Positions 16,313 through 22,818 of a stretch of DNA of 24,375 nt are shown here, piece by piece. Made by a program: the position numbers and the translations under genes. How positions within the stretch are numbered: position 1 is the stretch's first letter; each line of letters begins with the position of its first letter. Source of the stretch: an uncultured bacterium (GTDB lineage: Bacteria; Actinomycetota; Coriobacteriia; Coriobacteriales; Coriobacteriaceae); NCBI GenBank assembly GCA_905214435.1, contig CAJMMA010000029.1:1-24375 (forward strand), read 5' to 3'. Below the pieces are notes generated by a model, which saw only the letters and a list, made by a program, of their open reading frames with translations, did not search any database and was not told the origin of the DNA.

Positions 16313-16370
16313 AGCTCATCGCGAGTCGGGGCCTTTTGTTTGGAGCGGAGGCAGCATCCCGGAATTCGGG
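16313..16370 (+). repeat. Partial copy of the xdhD terminator flank plus a sixth repeat fragment
   Basis: 16313-16349 matches 14090-14126 with a few differences (share GGGGCCTTTTGTTTGGAGCG), then runs into a degraded repeat left arm and the GGAATTCGG loop start, as at the beginning of array 1. The left arm of the terminator stem is missing, so this copy should not terminate by the same hairpin. It is evidence of segmental duplication or recombination joining the two arrays. Confidence 0.75.
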
Positions 16371-16429
16371 CAATCCGGTGGTCAGGGGTTGAGCGAGCGT
16401 CGCGCTAAGGATGCCAAGCATAAAACCTT

Positions 16430-16498
16430 CAATGAGAATGGCGTAAAAACTACATTGAAAGTAGCGTAAAATCCGCATTGAGAATGGCGTAATTTCGC
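16430..16498 (+). repeat. Three 23-bp direct repeats
   Basis: Units at 16430-16452, 16453-16475 and 16476-16498 share the core CAnTGAGAATGGCGTAA (the middle copy reads CATTGAAAGTAGCGTAA). The period is exactly 23 bp. They end 11 bp before the truncated DUF4143 frame and may be remnants of its control region. Confidence 0.8.
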
Positions 16499-16509
16499 AT
16501 ATCGCATGA

Positions 16510-17160
16510 TCGCCCGAGCTTGCACACGGCCTTTTGCGAGCTCTTGCCATGAACGAGAGCCAGGCTGTCACGTACAAGACGCTCATGAAGGATGCCTCGT
16601 ACGGCGAGGCGGGTCCCGACGAGAGGACCATCGCTGCGTACCTGGACCTCTTCAACAGGCTCAAGCTGACCGAGGACCTGTGCGGATGGGAGCCGCCCAT
16701 GCGCTCGAAGGCCCGCGTTCGCGTGCGCCCCAAGCGCTACTTCTGCGACCCGTTACTTGCGGCGACGTTGCTGGGGGCTACCCCTGAGCGGCTGCTTGGC
16801 GATATGCAAACGTTTGGGATGCTCTTTGAGAACCTCGTTTTGCGCGACGTGCGCGTGTTCCTTTCCACCTACGGCGGTGTCGACAACAGTGTCCATTATT
16901 TCCGAGATGAGAAGGGCCTTGAGGTCGATCTGATCGTTGAGCACGACGGGCGCTGAGGAGCCATCGAGGTCAAGCTGAGCGATGCGAAAGCAGACGATGG
17001 AGCGAGAAATCTCAAGGCGCTGGAGAGGAAAGTGCTCTCCAATCCTGACGCCCAGAATGCCGCGCCGGCGTTTTTGCCGGTCGTGGTTGGAAAGGGGAGC
17101 ATTGCCTACACACGCGACGACGGCGTGGCGGTGATCCCCGTGGCGGCACTTGGGGCGTAG
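16510..17160 (+). pseudogene. DUF4143 (ATPase-associated) C-terminal remnant with premature stop
   Basis: The frame from 16510 reads LLRALAMNESQAVTYKTLMKD and continues through the DUF4143-type core (RPKRYFCDPLLAATLLGA, FGMLFENLVLRDVRVF, VHYFRDEKGLEVDLIV) to a TGA at 16954-16956. The same frame then continues without stops for 67 codons (GAIEVKLSDAKADDGARNL...) to TAG at 17158. Relatives have tryptophan at the TGA position (a W-x-AIEVKL pattern), so TGG to TGA is the simple explanation. The N-terminal AAA+ ATPase domain of about 200 residues is absent, and a stop at 16507 closes the frame upstream. Full-length relatives are ATPases of unsettled function. This copy is almost certainly dead, although an internal start such as TTG 16534 could still give a short product. 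Confidence 0.85.
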
Positions 17161-17213
17161 TGTTTTTGCGGGCGTGCCGCGGGCGTGCCGTGCTTCCTTT
17201 ACCGAAAATCCAT

Positions 17214-17242
17214 TTGGTAAACCCGGTGCCCGTGGGTAAAAT
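17214..17242 (+). promoter_or_regulatory. Promoter of the candidate antitoxin RNA
   Basis: TTGGTA (17214-17219), a 17-bp spacer and TAAAAT (17237-17242). Transcription would start near 17249. No open frame with a ribosome-binding site follows before the terminator, which suggests a non-coding product. Confidence 0.65.
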
Positions 17243-17248
17243 AAGGTC

Positions 17249-17336
17249 GACGGCAGCCCAAGTAGTGAAGAGCTGGGCAGCGCCGTTGCTTGGATTAAGG
17301 GGTCATCGCCTTAGCGGCGTCGACCCCTCTTTTTAT
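17249..17336 (+). ncRNA. Candidate type I antitoxin RNA, about 88 nt
   Basis: Between the promoter at 17214-17242 and a strong terminator there is a short RNA with two stem-loops. The first is ACGGC/GCCGT closing GCCCA/TGGGC (17250-17286). The second is AGGGGTC (17298-17304) with GACCCCT (17322-17328), an inner CGCC/GGCG stem, and a CTTTTT tail. Its 3' part overlaps, in antisense, the last eight codons and the stop of the 41-aa peptide gene on the other strand. The rest is complementary to that gene's 3' UTR. The arrangement is that of convergent type I toxin-antitoxin loci with 3' overlap (as in txpA/ratA). Expression is not shown, and no Rfam family was recognised. Confidence 0.6.
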
Positions 17337-17436
17337 GCTTCGTATGCTGCTTGAGTGCCTCGGTAAGTCCGATAGGCGCCGTGAGGAGCGAGACCAAAGC
17401 GGTCAGGAGCTTCACAAAATCAGTCAGATCGGTCAT
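17311..17436 (-). CDS. Candidate type I toxin: 41-aa single-span membrane peptide
   Basis: ATG at 17434-17436 with GGGAGG and an 8-nt spacing gives 41 residues: a short acidic N-terminus (MTDLTDF), one hydrophobic span (about residues 8-28) and a strongly basic tail ending HKKRGRRR. This size and layout match membrane-acting type I toxins in general; there is no specific family match that I recognise. The longer upstream frame has no ribosome-binding site. Its SD lies in a hairpin (17437-17471), and its 3' end is overlapped by a convergent RNA with its own promoter and terminator. The peptide presumably inserts in the cytoplasmic membrane. A harmless small membrane protein is the alternative. 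Confidence 0.6.
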   Translation of the reverse strand: MTDLTDFVKLLTALVSLLTAPIGLTEALKQHTKHKKRGRRR

Positions 17437-17471
17437 GGGCATCACCTCCCGTCGCATGGAGGGCGCTGCCC
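17437..17471 (-). promoter_or_regulatory. Hairpin that covers the toxin ribosome-binding site
   Basis: On the minus strand GGGCA (17471-17467) can pair with TGCCC (17441-17437), and CCTCC (17462-17458) with the SD GGAGG (17449-17445). The stem ends directly at the ATG. Hidden SD sequences are common in type I toxin messages. Confidence 0.6.
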
Positions 17472-17530
17472 GGCACATGGAACTGCCGTCAACAATAACC
17501 AGTCTATCAAACTGCAGCCATAAATACGAA
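17462..17530 (-). promoter_or_regulatory. Toxin promoter candidate and 5' UTR repeat
   Basis: A weak promoter, TTCGTA (plus 17525-17530) and TAGACT (plus 17501-17506) with 18 bp between, would start the mRNA near 17494. The mRNA would begin at GTTGACGGCAG (17493-17483), followed by GGGCAGCGCC (17471-17462). Both blocks recur at the 5' end of the opposing RNA (17246-17256 and 17275-17284) in inverted DNA orientation. The promoter call is the weak part; the repeats are exact apart from one base. Confidence 0.4.
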
Positions 17531-17694
17531 TATATGTTCGATAATAACAGCGACGTGACCATCTCAAAGCGCAGCTTTACGCAAGGATGCCGGAAAGCTG
17601 CACTGTGCGATTTCATGTCCGCACGGGCGCCTATCTTTACGGCAATGTAGCCGCCTATGTAGCAAGCGGCAGGCAACGGAGAAAGGCCCTAACC

Positions 17695-18516
17695 GTGTCA
17701 GCTGAAAAGATGCCGGGTGTCTCGGCTATCGATACGACGAACTTTGCGCGCCAGATCGTGCTGGACTTTGAGTTTGCGCCGGTGCCAAAGCAGCGTCAGC
17801 GCCGTGGACTGTGCAATGAGATTATCGAGGCCGGCGCCGTCAAGCTCGATTACCACGGCAACGTTATGGGCGAGTTCTCGCAGTTTGTACAGACGGAATT
17901 TACCGAAGGCGTTGCGTTCCCCGTCCGCGAGCTCACAGGGATATCGGCCGTGGGCACCGCGATGGCCGATCCGCTCGACATGGTGATCAAAAGGCTCAGC
18001 GATTGGATCGGGCGCTACTCCGCCCAGGTGGTCTGTTGGAGCGGGGCGGATCGTCGACAGCTTTTGATCGAGTGCCAAGCAAAGCACATCGATCTTTCCG
18101 CATTTCCTACGGACTGGGCCGACCTGCAGGCGTTTTACACCTCGATCATGGACATGAGCAGCCACGGGTGCGTCTCTTTGAGTGACGCAGCGACGTGGTT
18201 TGGCATCGAGTTCGACGAGTCGACGGGTCACGCCCACAGCGCCCTAGCCGATGCGCGCGTGACCGCCAAGCTGCTCAAGCAGATGATGGACGGGGACTAC
18301 CGCGTGAGCCCGCGCGCCCAGGAGGTCCGTCAACGGTGGGGGATGGGCGAGCGAGCTCAGACGCGCCTTTCCAGCAAGTGCCCCGAGCTGGGCGACCTGC
18401 TGCTAAAGCTGAAGGCGGAGGGGGTAGGCCTTTTGAGAACGCCATTCGGTTTGGCATGGCGGGGCTGTAAGCGCGAGCCCGCCCCGCTGTTTGAATCGAA
18501 GCGTCAACCAGTATGA
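17695..18516 (+). CDS. DEDDh-family 3'-5' exonuclease
   Basis: The start is the GTG at 17695, preceded by GGAGAAAGG. It gives 273 residues. Exo motif I is VLDFEFAP (D24, E26), a middle acidic residue lies in CWSGADRRQL (D119), and motif III is GHAHSALADA (H181, D186), as in RNase T/DnaQ-type and Eri1/KapD-like exonucleases. The region NEIIEAGAVKLD after motif I is typical of the Eri1/KapD type. No polymerase or helicase domain is attached. It likely trims RNA or DNA 3' ends in the cytoplasm. It diverges from the candidate toxin gene across 258 bp, but a functional link is not shown. The last 60 residues after the nuclease fold have no motif I know. Confidence 0.88.
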   Translation: MSAEKMPGVSAIDTTNFARQIVLDFEFAPVPKQRQRRGLCNEIIEAGAVKLDYHGNVMGEFSQFVQTEFTEGVAFPVRELTGISAVGTAMADPLDMVIKRLSDWIGRYSAQVVCWSGADRRQLLIECQAKHIDLSAFPTDWADLQAFYTSIMDMSSHGCVSLSDAATWFGIEFDESTGHAHSALADARVTAKLLKQMMDGDYRVSPRAQEVRQRWGMGERAQTRLSSKCPELGDLLLKLKAEGVGLLRTPFGLAWRGCKREPAPLFESKRQPV

Positions 18517-18537
18517 CGAGCTGTCTGGTCTGTCTGC

Positions 18538-18960
18538 CTACGCCCCCGCGATCCCGCGCGCCACGCTCAGCAGCTCGTACTCCCTCTGACTCCACTGGCG
18601 TAGCTCGGCTGCGTCGACGGCATCGCGACACAGATCCAGGAACACCTCGGCGCTCTCGCAGAAATACTTGCGGGCAAAGTCGACCGAGCCGTCCGCGATG
18701 CACGCGCCGTCGGCAAAGAGCTTCCAGCTAGATGGCTCACGCGAGTCGTCTCCGAGTGGCTTGATCTGCAACACATGCGGATTGCCAGCAGCACAGAGCT
18801 TTTCCTCGAGCTTCTGTACCGTAAAGCGCATCTGGTGGGAGAGGCTGCTCTTGATCATGGCCGAGGCGTAGCCATTTGGCTTATCCAGAAGATGCATGTG
18901 ATTCGGTTTGACGATCAGGTTGTGGAAGTTACGCTCGCTGCGCACGGAGAAATTGTCCAT
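18538..18960 (-). CDS. Hypothetical protein, 140 aa
   Basis: The ATG at 18958-18960 is chosen because AAAGGAG lies 5 nt upstream; a longer frame upstream has no such site. I do not recognise the family. The protein is soluble, with no membrane span or signal peptide, and has a mixed-charge C-terminal half (ARKYFCESAEVFLDLCRDAVDAAELRQWSQREYELL) that looks helical. It is convergent with the exonuclease gene, with 21 bp between the stops. The PNHMHLL segment near residue 20 recalls the HUH motif of REP-type transposases, but no other transposase feature is present. Confidence 0.65.
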   Translation of the reverse strand: MDNFSVRSERNFHNLIVKPNHMHLLDKPNGYASAMIKSSLSHQMRFTVQKLEEKLCAAGNPHVLQIKPLGDDSREPSSWKLFADGACIADGSVDFARKYFCESAEVFLDLCRDAVDAAELRQWSQREYELLSVARGIAGA

Positions 18961-19325
18961 ACGGACTCCTTTCATCGATGTTGGCAGGGCCACCGTGCCT
19001 CTTGGCCGGTTGGCGTCGGGATCGTGGAGCCAACTCTCTACCCCGACTCTGGATAAAATGCGCCCGCTCCTTGCGGGCAAGAGGAAGTCTATCAACGTGT
19101 ACGGACAGAAATCAAGCGCCGCCTGCGAAATGACGCGTGAACGGCGTTGGTTTCCCAAGTGATTATTCGGCTTTCATCCGGAAAAGTGTCGAAATCAGCC
19201 GTGTAAAAGTACGGAAAAGTGTCGAAATAGGCACCTTAAAACTTCGGAAAAGTGTAGCTGGATGACAAAACAGCACTTAGAAGCCGGTGCTGGATGCGGG
19301 ATCCTGCGGCCGCCTTCAGCTCTCG
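18961..19325. other. 365-bp gap with a small hairpin and three direct repeats
   Basis: No gene with a ribosome-binding site is seen. GCCCGC / GCGGGC (19062-19067 with 19073-19078) forms a 6-bp hairpin. The repeat group at 19179-19255 is listed separately. The rest shows nothing I can name. Confidence 0.5.
19179..19255 (+). repeat. Three copies of a 17-bp motif at 33-bp spacing
   Basis: CGGAAAAGTGTCGAAAT occurs at 19179-19195 and 19212-19228, and its first 11 bases recur at 19245-19255. The start-to-start spacing is exactly 33 bp each time, about three helical turns. The intervening 16 bp differ, so only the motif is conserved, as expected for a protein-binding array or a mobile-element remnant. 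Confidence 0.85.
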
Positions 19326-20312
19326 CTACTCGTCGTCTCCGTCGTTGGGGTCGCCCTTGAGGGTGTTGATGTCCAGATACTTGTTATCGTCCTCTTTTTG
19401 CTGGGTCTCCGACTCCGCTTGGGTGGGGCCGGAGAACAGATGGAATCCCTCAAACGCAATGACGCCGAGCAGGGCAATGACAATGGCGATAAAGGCAACC
19501 TTGACTGCCTGCGGAAATTCCGAGAAACGCAGCGCCTTTTCCTCGGCGTAATAATCGGCGAAGCGCTCTTCGCCCGTGCTTTTGGTATACGCCGGCGCGG
19601 ACGCGGCCTCCGGGTCATATTCCGGTGCAGGCGTGGCAGCGTACGGATCGTTGAGATAATCGCTCGATGCGGTGCCATAATCCTCGGTCTCGATGCGATC
19701 GGTGCCAGTATAGCCATCGGAATAATCGGAATATGCCGCACCGCCCTCATAGTCCGCGGCGCTCGTGTTGGCGGCAAAAAGCGGGTTAACTGGAACGTCG
19801 AGCGCCGGCATGTCGGTAGAGGTCTCATCCAGATCGGCTGCAGCCCAGGAATCGTAGGCAACCTGATGGGCAACGGGCTCATCGAGCCTTGTGATCGGAG
19901 GCTTGCGTGCCGCAGGAACAGGCAACTGCTGGGCGCTGTACATAACGGTGCTGTCGGCCGATTTGCCCTGCGTCGCTGCGGCGAGAAATGCCGCCGTCTC
20001 GGACGGGTCGCTTGCGGGGTGGGGAGCGGGCGCGGGCGCCGAAATGGGTGCGGGCGTAGATGCGGGCGTCGAAACAGGCGGCTGCGCAGGAGTCGGCGCA
20101 GCCGCGGGCTTAGGCGCAAGTGCGGGATTGGGGCTTGACGGGCGAGCCCCACCGCCCATGAGTTCGTCGGCGGTCCACGGGCGATCATCCATCACGTCGT
20201 CAAGGCTCAGCGAAAACAGGTCGTCTTCACCCTCATCGAACATGCGGTGCACATGTCCACCAATTGCCGGAATCAATCCGCGACCGGTGCATGATGCCTT
20301 GCTCAACGCCAT
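19326..20312 (-). CDS. Pro/Ala-rich single-span membrane protein of unknown function
   Basis: The start at the ATG at 20310-20312 is set by GAAAGGGTGG upstream and gives 328 residues. Residues about 25-55 are acidic (DEGEDDLFSLSLDDVMDDRPW). A low-complexity Pro/Ala/Ser stretch follows to about residue 110, then a Tyr/Asp/Ser-rich part with many aromatic-acidic pairs. One membrane span lies near residue 270-293 (KVAFIAIVIALLGVIAF), and a short acidic tail ends in DPNDGDDE. There is no signal peptide, so the long N-terminal part is probably cytoplasmic with the tail outside (inference). I do not recognise a family. The plus-strand frames over it are shadows of its skewed composition. It lies downstream of, and may be read with, the regulator gene at 20436. 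Confidence 0.75.
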   Translation of the reverse strand: MALSKASCTGRGLIPAIGGHVHRMFDEGEDDLFSLSLDDVMDDRPWTADELMGGGARPSSPNPALAPKPAAAPTPAQPPVSTPASTPAPISAPAPAPHPASDPSETAAFLAAATQGKSADSTVMYSAQQLPVPAARKPPITRLDEPVAHQVAYDSWAAADLDETSTDMPALDVPVNPLFAANTSAADYEGGAAYSDYSDGYTGTDRIETEDYGTASSDYLNDPYAATPAPEYDPEAASAPAYTKSTGEERFADYYAEEKALRFSEFPQAVKVAFIAIVIALLGVIAFEGFHLFSGPTQAESETQQKEDDNKYLDINTLKGDPNDGDDE

Positions 20313-20435
20313 TCTGTTCCACCCTTTCGAAATACTAATGACATCGATTATATGGAACTTTCCAAGCGGCTCGGTCTTGGATTCATGCTTTCCAGAACTC
20401 GCGCCCAAAAGGGGAGGGGCAATCCAGGTGAGTGC

Positions 20436-21089
20436 CTACTTGTCGCCTGCTGCCGCCTTGGCCTCATTGAGGTAGCTATAGAAGCTGTATTTGGAGATGC
20501 CAAAGAACTCGCAGGCGCGCTCGCTCGACTTGGAAATGAGGAAGGCGCCGCGACGGTCGAGGTAGCCGATGGCACGAATGCGCTCGTCTTTGGTCATGAG
20601 CGCCGCGGGCTTGCCCACAAACTGCTCGCACTCGTGCAGCAGGTCCTCGAGCAGGTCGCCGATGTTCTTGGTAATGGGCTCGGGCTCGGTGTAGCCCGTG
20701 CCGCCGGTGCCGGTAAAGGCATCGAGCGAGCGCTCAAAAGCCTTCATGAGCGTAATGTCAAAGTTGATGCCCAAAATGCCGACGGGCTTGCCTTCGTCGT
20801 TGCGGATAAAGATGGTCGAGGACTTGAGCAGCTTGCCATCGGTGGTTTTAGTGAGGTACGGCTCGCGGTCGTGTACGTCGGTGGTGCCCTCGTGCATGGA
20901 CTCAAACACGATATGGCTGGGGCCGTCACCCAGTTTGCGCCCGCTGACGTGGCCATTTTCGATCACTACGATGGAGTGGTCCACGTCCTCGGTCTCCAGA
21001 TCGTGGACGACGACTTCGCAGTTGGGGCCAAATTGGAGCGCCAGACCGTGTGCAAGGCGCTTGTAAAACTCAATCTGTGCGGGGGTCAT
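20436..21089 (-). CDS. YheO-like PAS / HTH transcriptional regulator (copy 2)
   Basis: The start is the ATG at 21087-21089 (217 residues), chosen because AGGAAGG lies about 6 nt upstream; the frame reaches ten codons further but without a site. The N-terminal YheO-type PAS-like domain shows GPNCEVVVHDLE, IVVIENGHVSGRKLGDGPS and STIFIRNDEGKPVGILGINFD. The C-terminal HTH_22 segment is ERACEFFGISKYSFYSYLNEAK. It is the same family and length as the protein at 3630 but clearly diverged in sequence. It is divergent from dpaL, with two AACAAA-type inverted repeats in the 277-bp gap, so control of dpaL-ygeY is likely (inference). Confidence 0.87.
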   Translation of the reverse strand: MTPAQIEFYKRLAHGLALQFGPNCEVVVHDLETEDVDHSIVVIENGHVSGRKLGDGPSHIVFESMHEGTTDVHDREPYLTKTTDGKLLKSSTIFIRNDEGKPVGILGINFDITLMKAFERSLDAFTGTGGTGYTEPEPITKNIGDLLEDLLHECEQFVGKPAALMTKDERIRAIGYLDRRGAFLISKSSERACEFFGISKYSFYSYLNEAKAAAGDK

Positions 21090-21208
21090 GGGTGCCTTCC
21101 TAAAAATTAGTTTGGGCACACTTTGCCATAAACCACACTTGTTCGCAAATAACGAAAGCGTTGCTGCGTTATGTGACCGTTCGGCGGCGAAAAGGTACCG
21201 ATTGCGGC

Positions 21209-21276
21209 AACAAACAATTTGTTAGGTTATCCAATCAAAAAGTGTGATAGAACATTGCTAACAAACTTTTTGTTTG
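21209..21276. promoter_or_regulatory. Pair of operator-like palindromes between regulator copy 2 and dpaL
   Basis: AACAAACAATTTGTT (21209-21223) is a 6-3-6 inverted repeat. A second site at 21260-21276 reads AACAAACTTTTTGTTTG and contains CAAAC/GTTTG. Their starts lie 51 bp apart, close to five helical turns. They are the best candidates for the binding sites of the adjacent regulator. I cannot place a convincing -35/-10 pair. Confidence 0.5.
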
Positions 21277-21366
21277 GCATCCACATAAAAGTTCAGCCGT
21301 GTGAATGGGATCGGGCTGAAACGCGTATGCGGGGGCCGGCAAGAGAGGACTTAAGGAGTTCACCGT

Positions 21367-22581
21367 ATGGCCGATAAGATCCAGTGGGCGGGCAACACGA
21401 TGCCCAAGAGCGATGATAAGCACTTGGGAATCATGAGCCTCGACCACGTGAAGAAGGCCCGCGCCTTCCACCAGTCGTTCCCTCAATATACCGTCACTCC
21501 GCTTGCCCGCCTGGACGGTCAGGCCGCGCGCCTGGGCCTGTCCAACCTGTGCGTTAAGGACGAGAGCTATCGCTTTGGCCTCAACGCCTTTAAGGTCCTG
21601 GGCGGCTCGTTTGCCATGGCCAACTACATTGCCGACGAGACCGGCAAGGACGTTGCCGACTGCACCTTCGATTACCTGACCTCCGATCAGCTGGCTGAGG
21701 ATTTTGGCCAGGCTACCTTCTTTACCGCCACCGACGGCAACCATGGCCGCGGCGTGGCATGGGCTGCCAACAAGCTGGGCCAGAAGGCCGTCGTGCACAT
21801 GCCTAAGGGTTCCACCAAGCCTCGTTTCGATAACATCGCCGCCGAGGGCGCCACGGTGACCATCGAAGAGGTCAACTACGACGAGTGCGTGCGCATGGCC
21901 GCCGCCGAGGCCGACGCTTGCGAGCGCGGTGTTATCGTTCAGGACACCGCCTGGGAGGGCTACGAGAAGATCCCGTCTTGGATCATGGAGGGCTACGGCA
22001 CCATGGCTTCCGAGGCTGCCGAGCAGCTGCGCGAGATGGCCATCAACCGCCCGACGCACGTGTTTGTCCAGGCTGGCGTGGGTTCGCTCGCCGGCGCCGT
22101 GGTGGGCTACTTTACCAACCTGTATCCCGATAACCCTCCCACCTTCGTCGTGGTTGAGTGCGCACCTGCCGCCTGCCTGTACAAGGGCGCTGCCGCCGGC
22201 GACGGCGATCCGCGCATCGTGGACGGTGACATGCCCTCCATCATGGCCGGTCTGTGCTGCGGCGAGCCCAACATTCTGGGCTGGGATATCCTGCGCAACC
22301 ACACCACCGCCTTCGTGTCCTGTCCCGACTGGGTCACCGCTCGCGGCATGCGCACCCTGGGCGCTCCCGAGAAGGGCGACCCGCGCGTCATCTCCGGCGA
22401 GTCCGGCGCTGTGACCACCGGCCTGGTCGAGACCCTCATGCTCGATCCCGAGTACGCCGAGCTCAAGGAACTCATCGGCCTGGACAAGACGAGCTCCGTG
22501 CTTTGCTTCTCCACCGAGGGCGACACCGATCCGGATCAGTACCGTCGCATCGTCTGGGAGGGCGAGTATCCGACCTGCTAG
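21367..22581 (+). CDS. dpaL: Diaminopropionate ammonia-lyase
   Basis: 404 residues with an AAGGAG ribosome-binding site. It is a fold-type II PLP enzyme: the Schiff-base lysine is K76 in LNAFKVLGG, the general-base aspartate is D123 in TATDGNHGRG (matching D120 of the E. coli enzyme), and the PLP-phosphate glycine loop is QAGVGSLAGA from residue 235. The enzyme (E. coli YgeX) converts 2,3-diaminopropionate to pyruvate and two ammonia via 2-aminoacrylate. In purine-fermenting gut bacteria ygeX accompanies ygeY, ssnA, ygfK and xdhD, and is thought to act on a late purine-derived intermediate. It is followed by ygeY after a 237-bp structured gap. Confidence 0.94.
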   Translation: MADKIQWAGNTMPKSDDKHLGIMSLDHVKKARAFHQSFPQYTVTPLARLDGQAARLGLSNLCVKDESYRFGLNAFKVLGGSFAMANYIADETGKDVADCTFDYLTSDQLAEDFGQATFFTATDGNHGRGVAWAANKLGQKAVVHMPKGSTKPRFDNIAAEGATVTIEEVNYDECVRMAAAEADACERGVIVQDTAWEGYEKIPSWIMEGYGTMASEAAEQLREMAINRPTHVFVQAGVGSLAGAVVGYFTNLYPDNPPTFVVVECAPAACLYKGAAAGDGDPRIVDGDMPSIMAGLCCGEPNILGWDILRNHTTAFVSCPDWVTARGMRTLGAPEKGDPRVISGESGAVTTGLVETLMLDPEYAELKELIGLDKTSSVLCFSTEGDTDPDQYRRIVWEGEYPTC

Positions 22582-22590
22582 CAGACTGAC

Positions 22591-22714
22591 CTGTCCGGAG
22601 GCAGCCGGAGGACTTTACTCCCTGCTCGGACAGTCCTGCTCGCACGGAGAGCACATTAAGTGCTCTCCGGCTCGTGCGGAACTCGCGACGGAGTAAAGTC
22701 CTCCGTCCGCCTCC
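22591..22714 (+). repeat. Large inverted repeat with nested hairpin between dpaL and ygeY
   Basis: CGGAGGACTTTACTCC (22606-22621) is the exact complement of 22690-22705, and outer GGAGGC / GCCTCC (22597-22602 with 22709-22714) extends the stem. Inside lies CGGAGAGCAC / GTGCTCTCCG (22645-22654 with 22660-22669). A competing stem CTGTCCG / CGGACAG (22591-22597 with 22627-22633) would exclude the large one. No T-run follows, so it is not a simple terminator. Confidence 0.85.
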
Positions 22715-22818
22715 TATGGTTACTTGCTTGTGGGGTGCTCAACCTCACGCCGCTTGGCACAAGTGATCTATCTGAAATATCTACCTGTAGGTAAACCCTT
22801 GTAGAAAGGTTGACTGTT

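Noticed and set aside
16954..16956. TGA as a selenocysteine codon
   Set aside because: Relatives are expected to have tryptophan here, the gene is already truncated, and I see no SECIS-like hairpin directly after the codon.
17246..17493. Miniature inverted-repeat element instead of a toxin-antitoxin locus
   Set aside because: The inverted blocks are not at clear element ends with target duplications, and both strands carry ordered expression signals; kept as the main alternative.
18538..18960. REP-type (HUH, Y1) transposase suggested by PNHMHLL
   Set aside because: No catalytic tyrosine helix or other family motif; the segment is close to the N-terminus instead of mid-protein, so the match is probably chance.
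22754..22783. Promoter for ygeY (TTGGCA and a weak TATCTA 18 bp on) or a sigma-54 site at TTGGCAC
   Set aside because: The -10 match is only three of six, and the GC element of a -12 sigma-54 box is missing.
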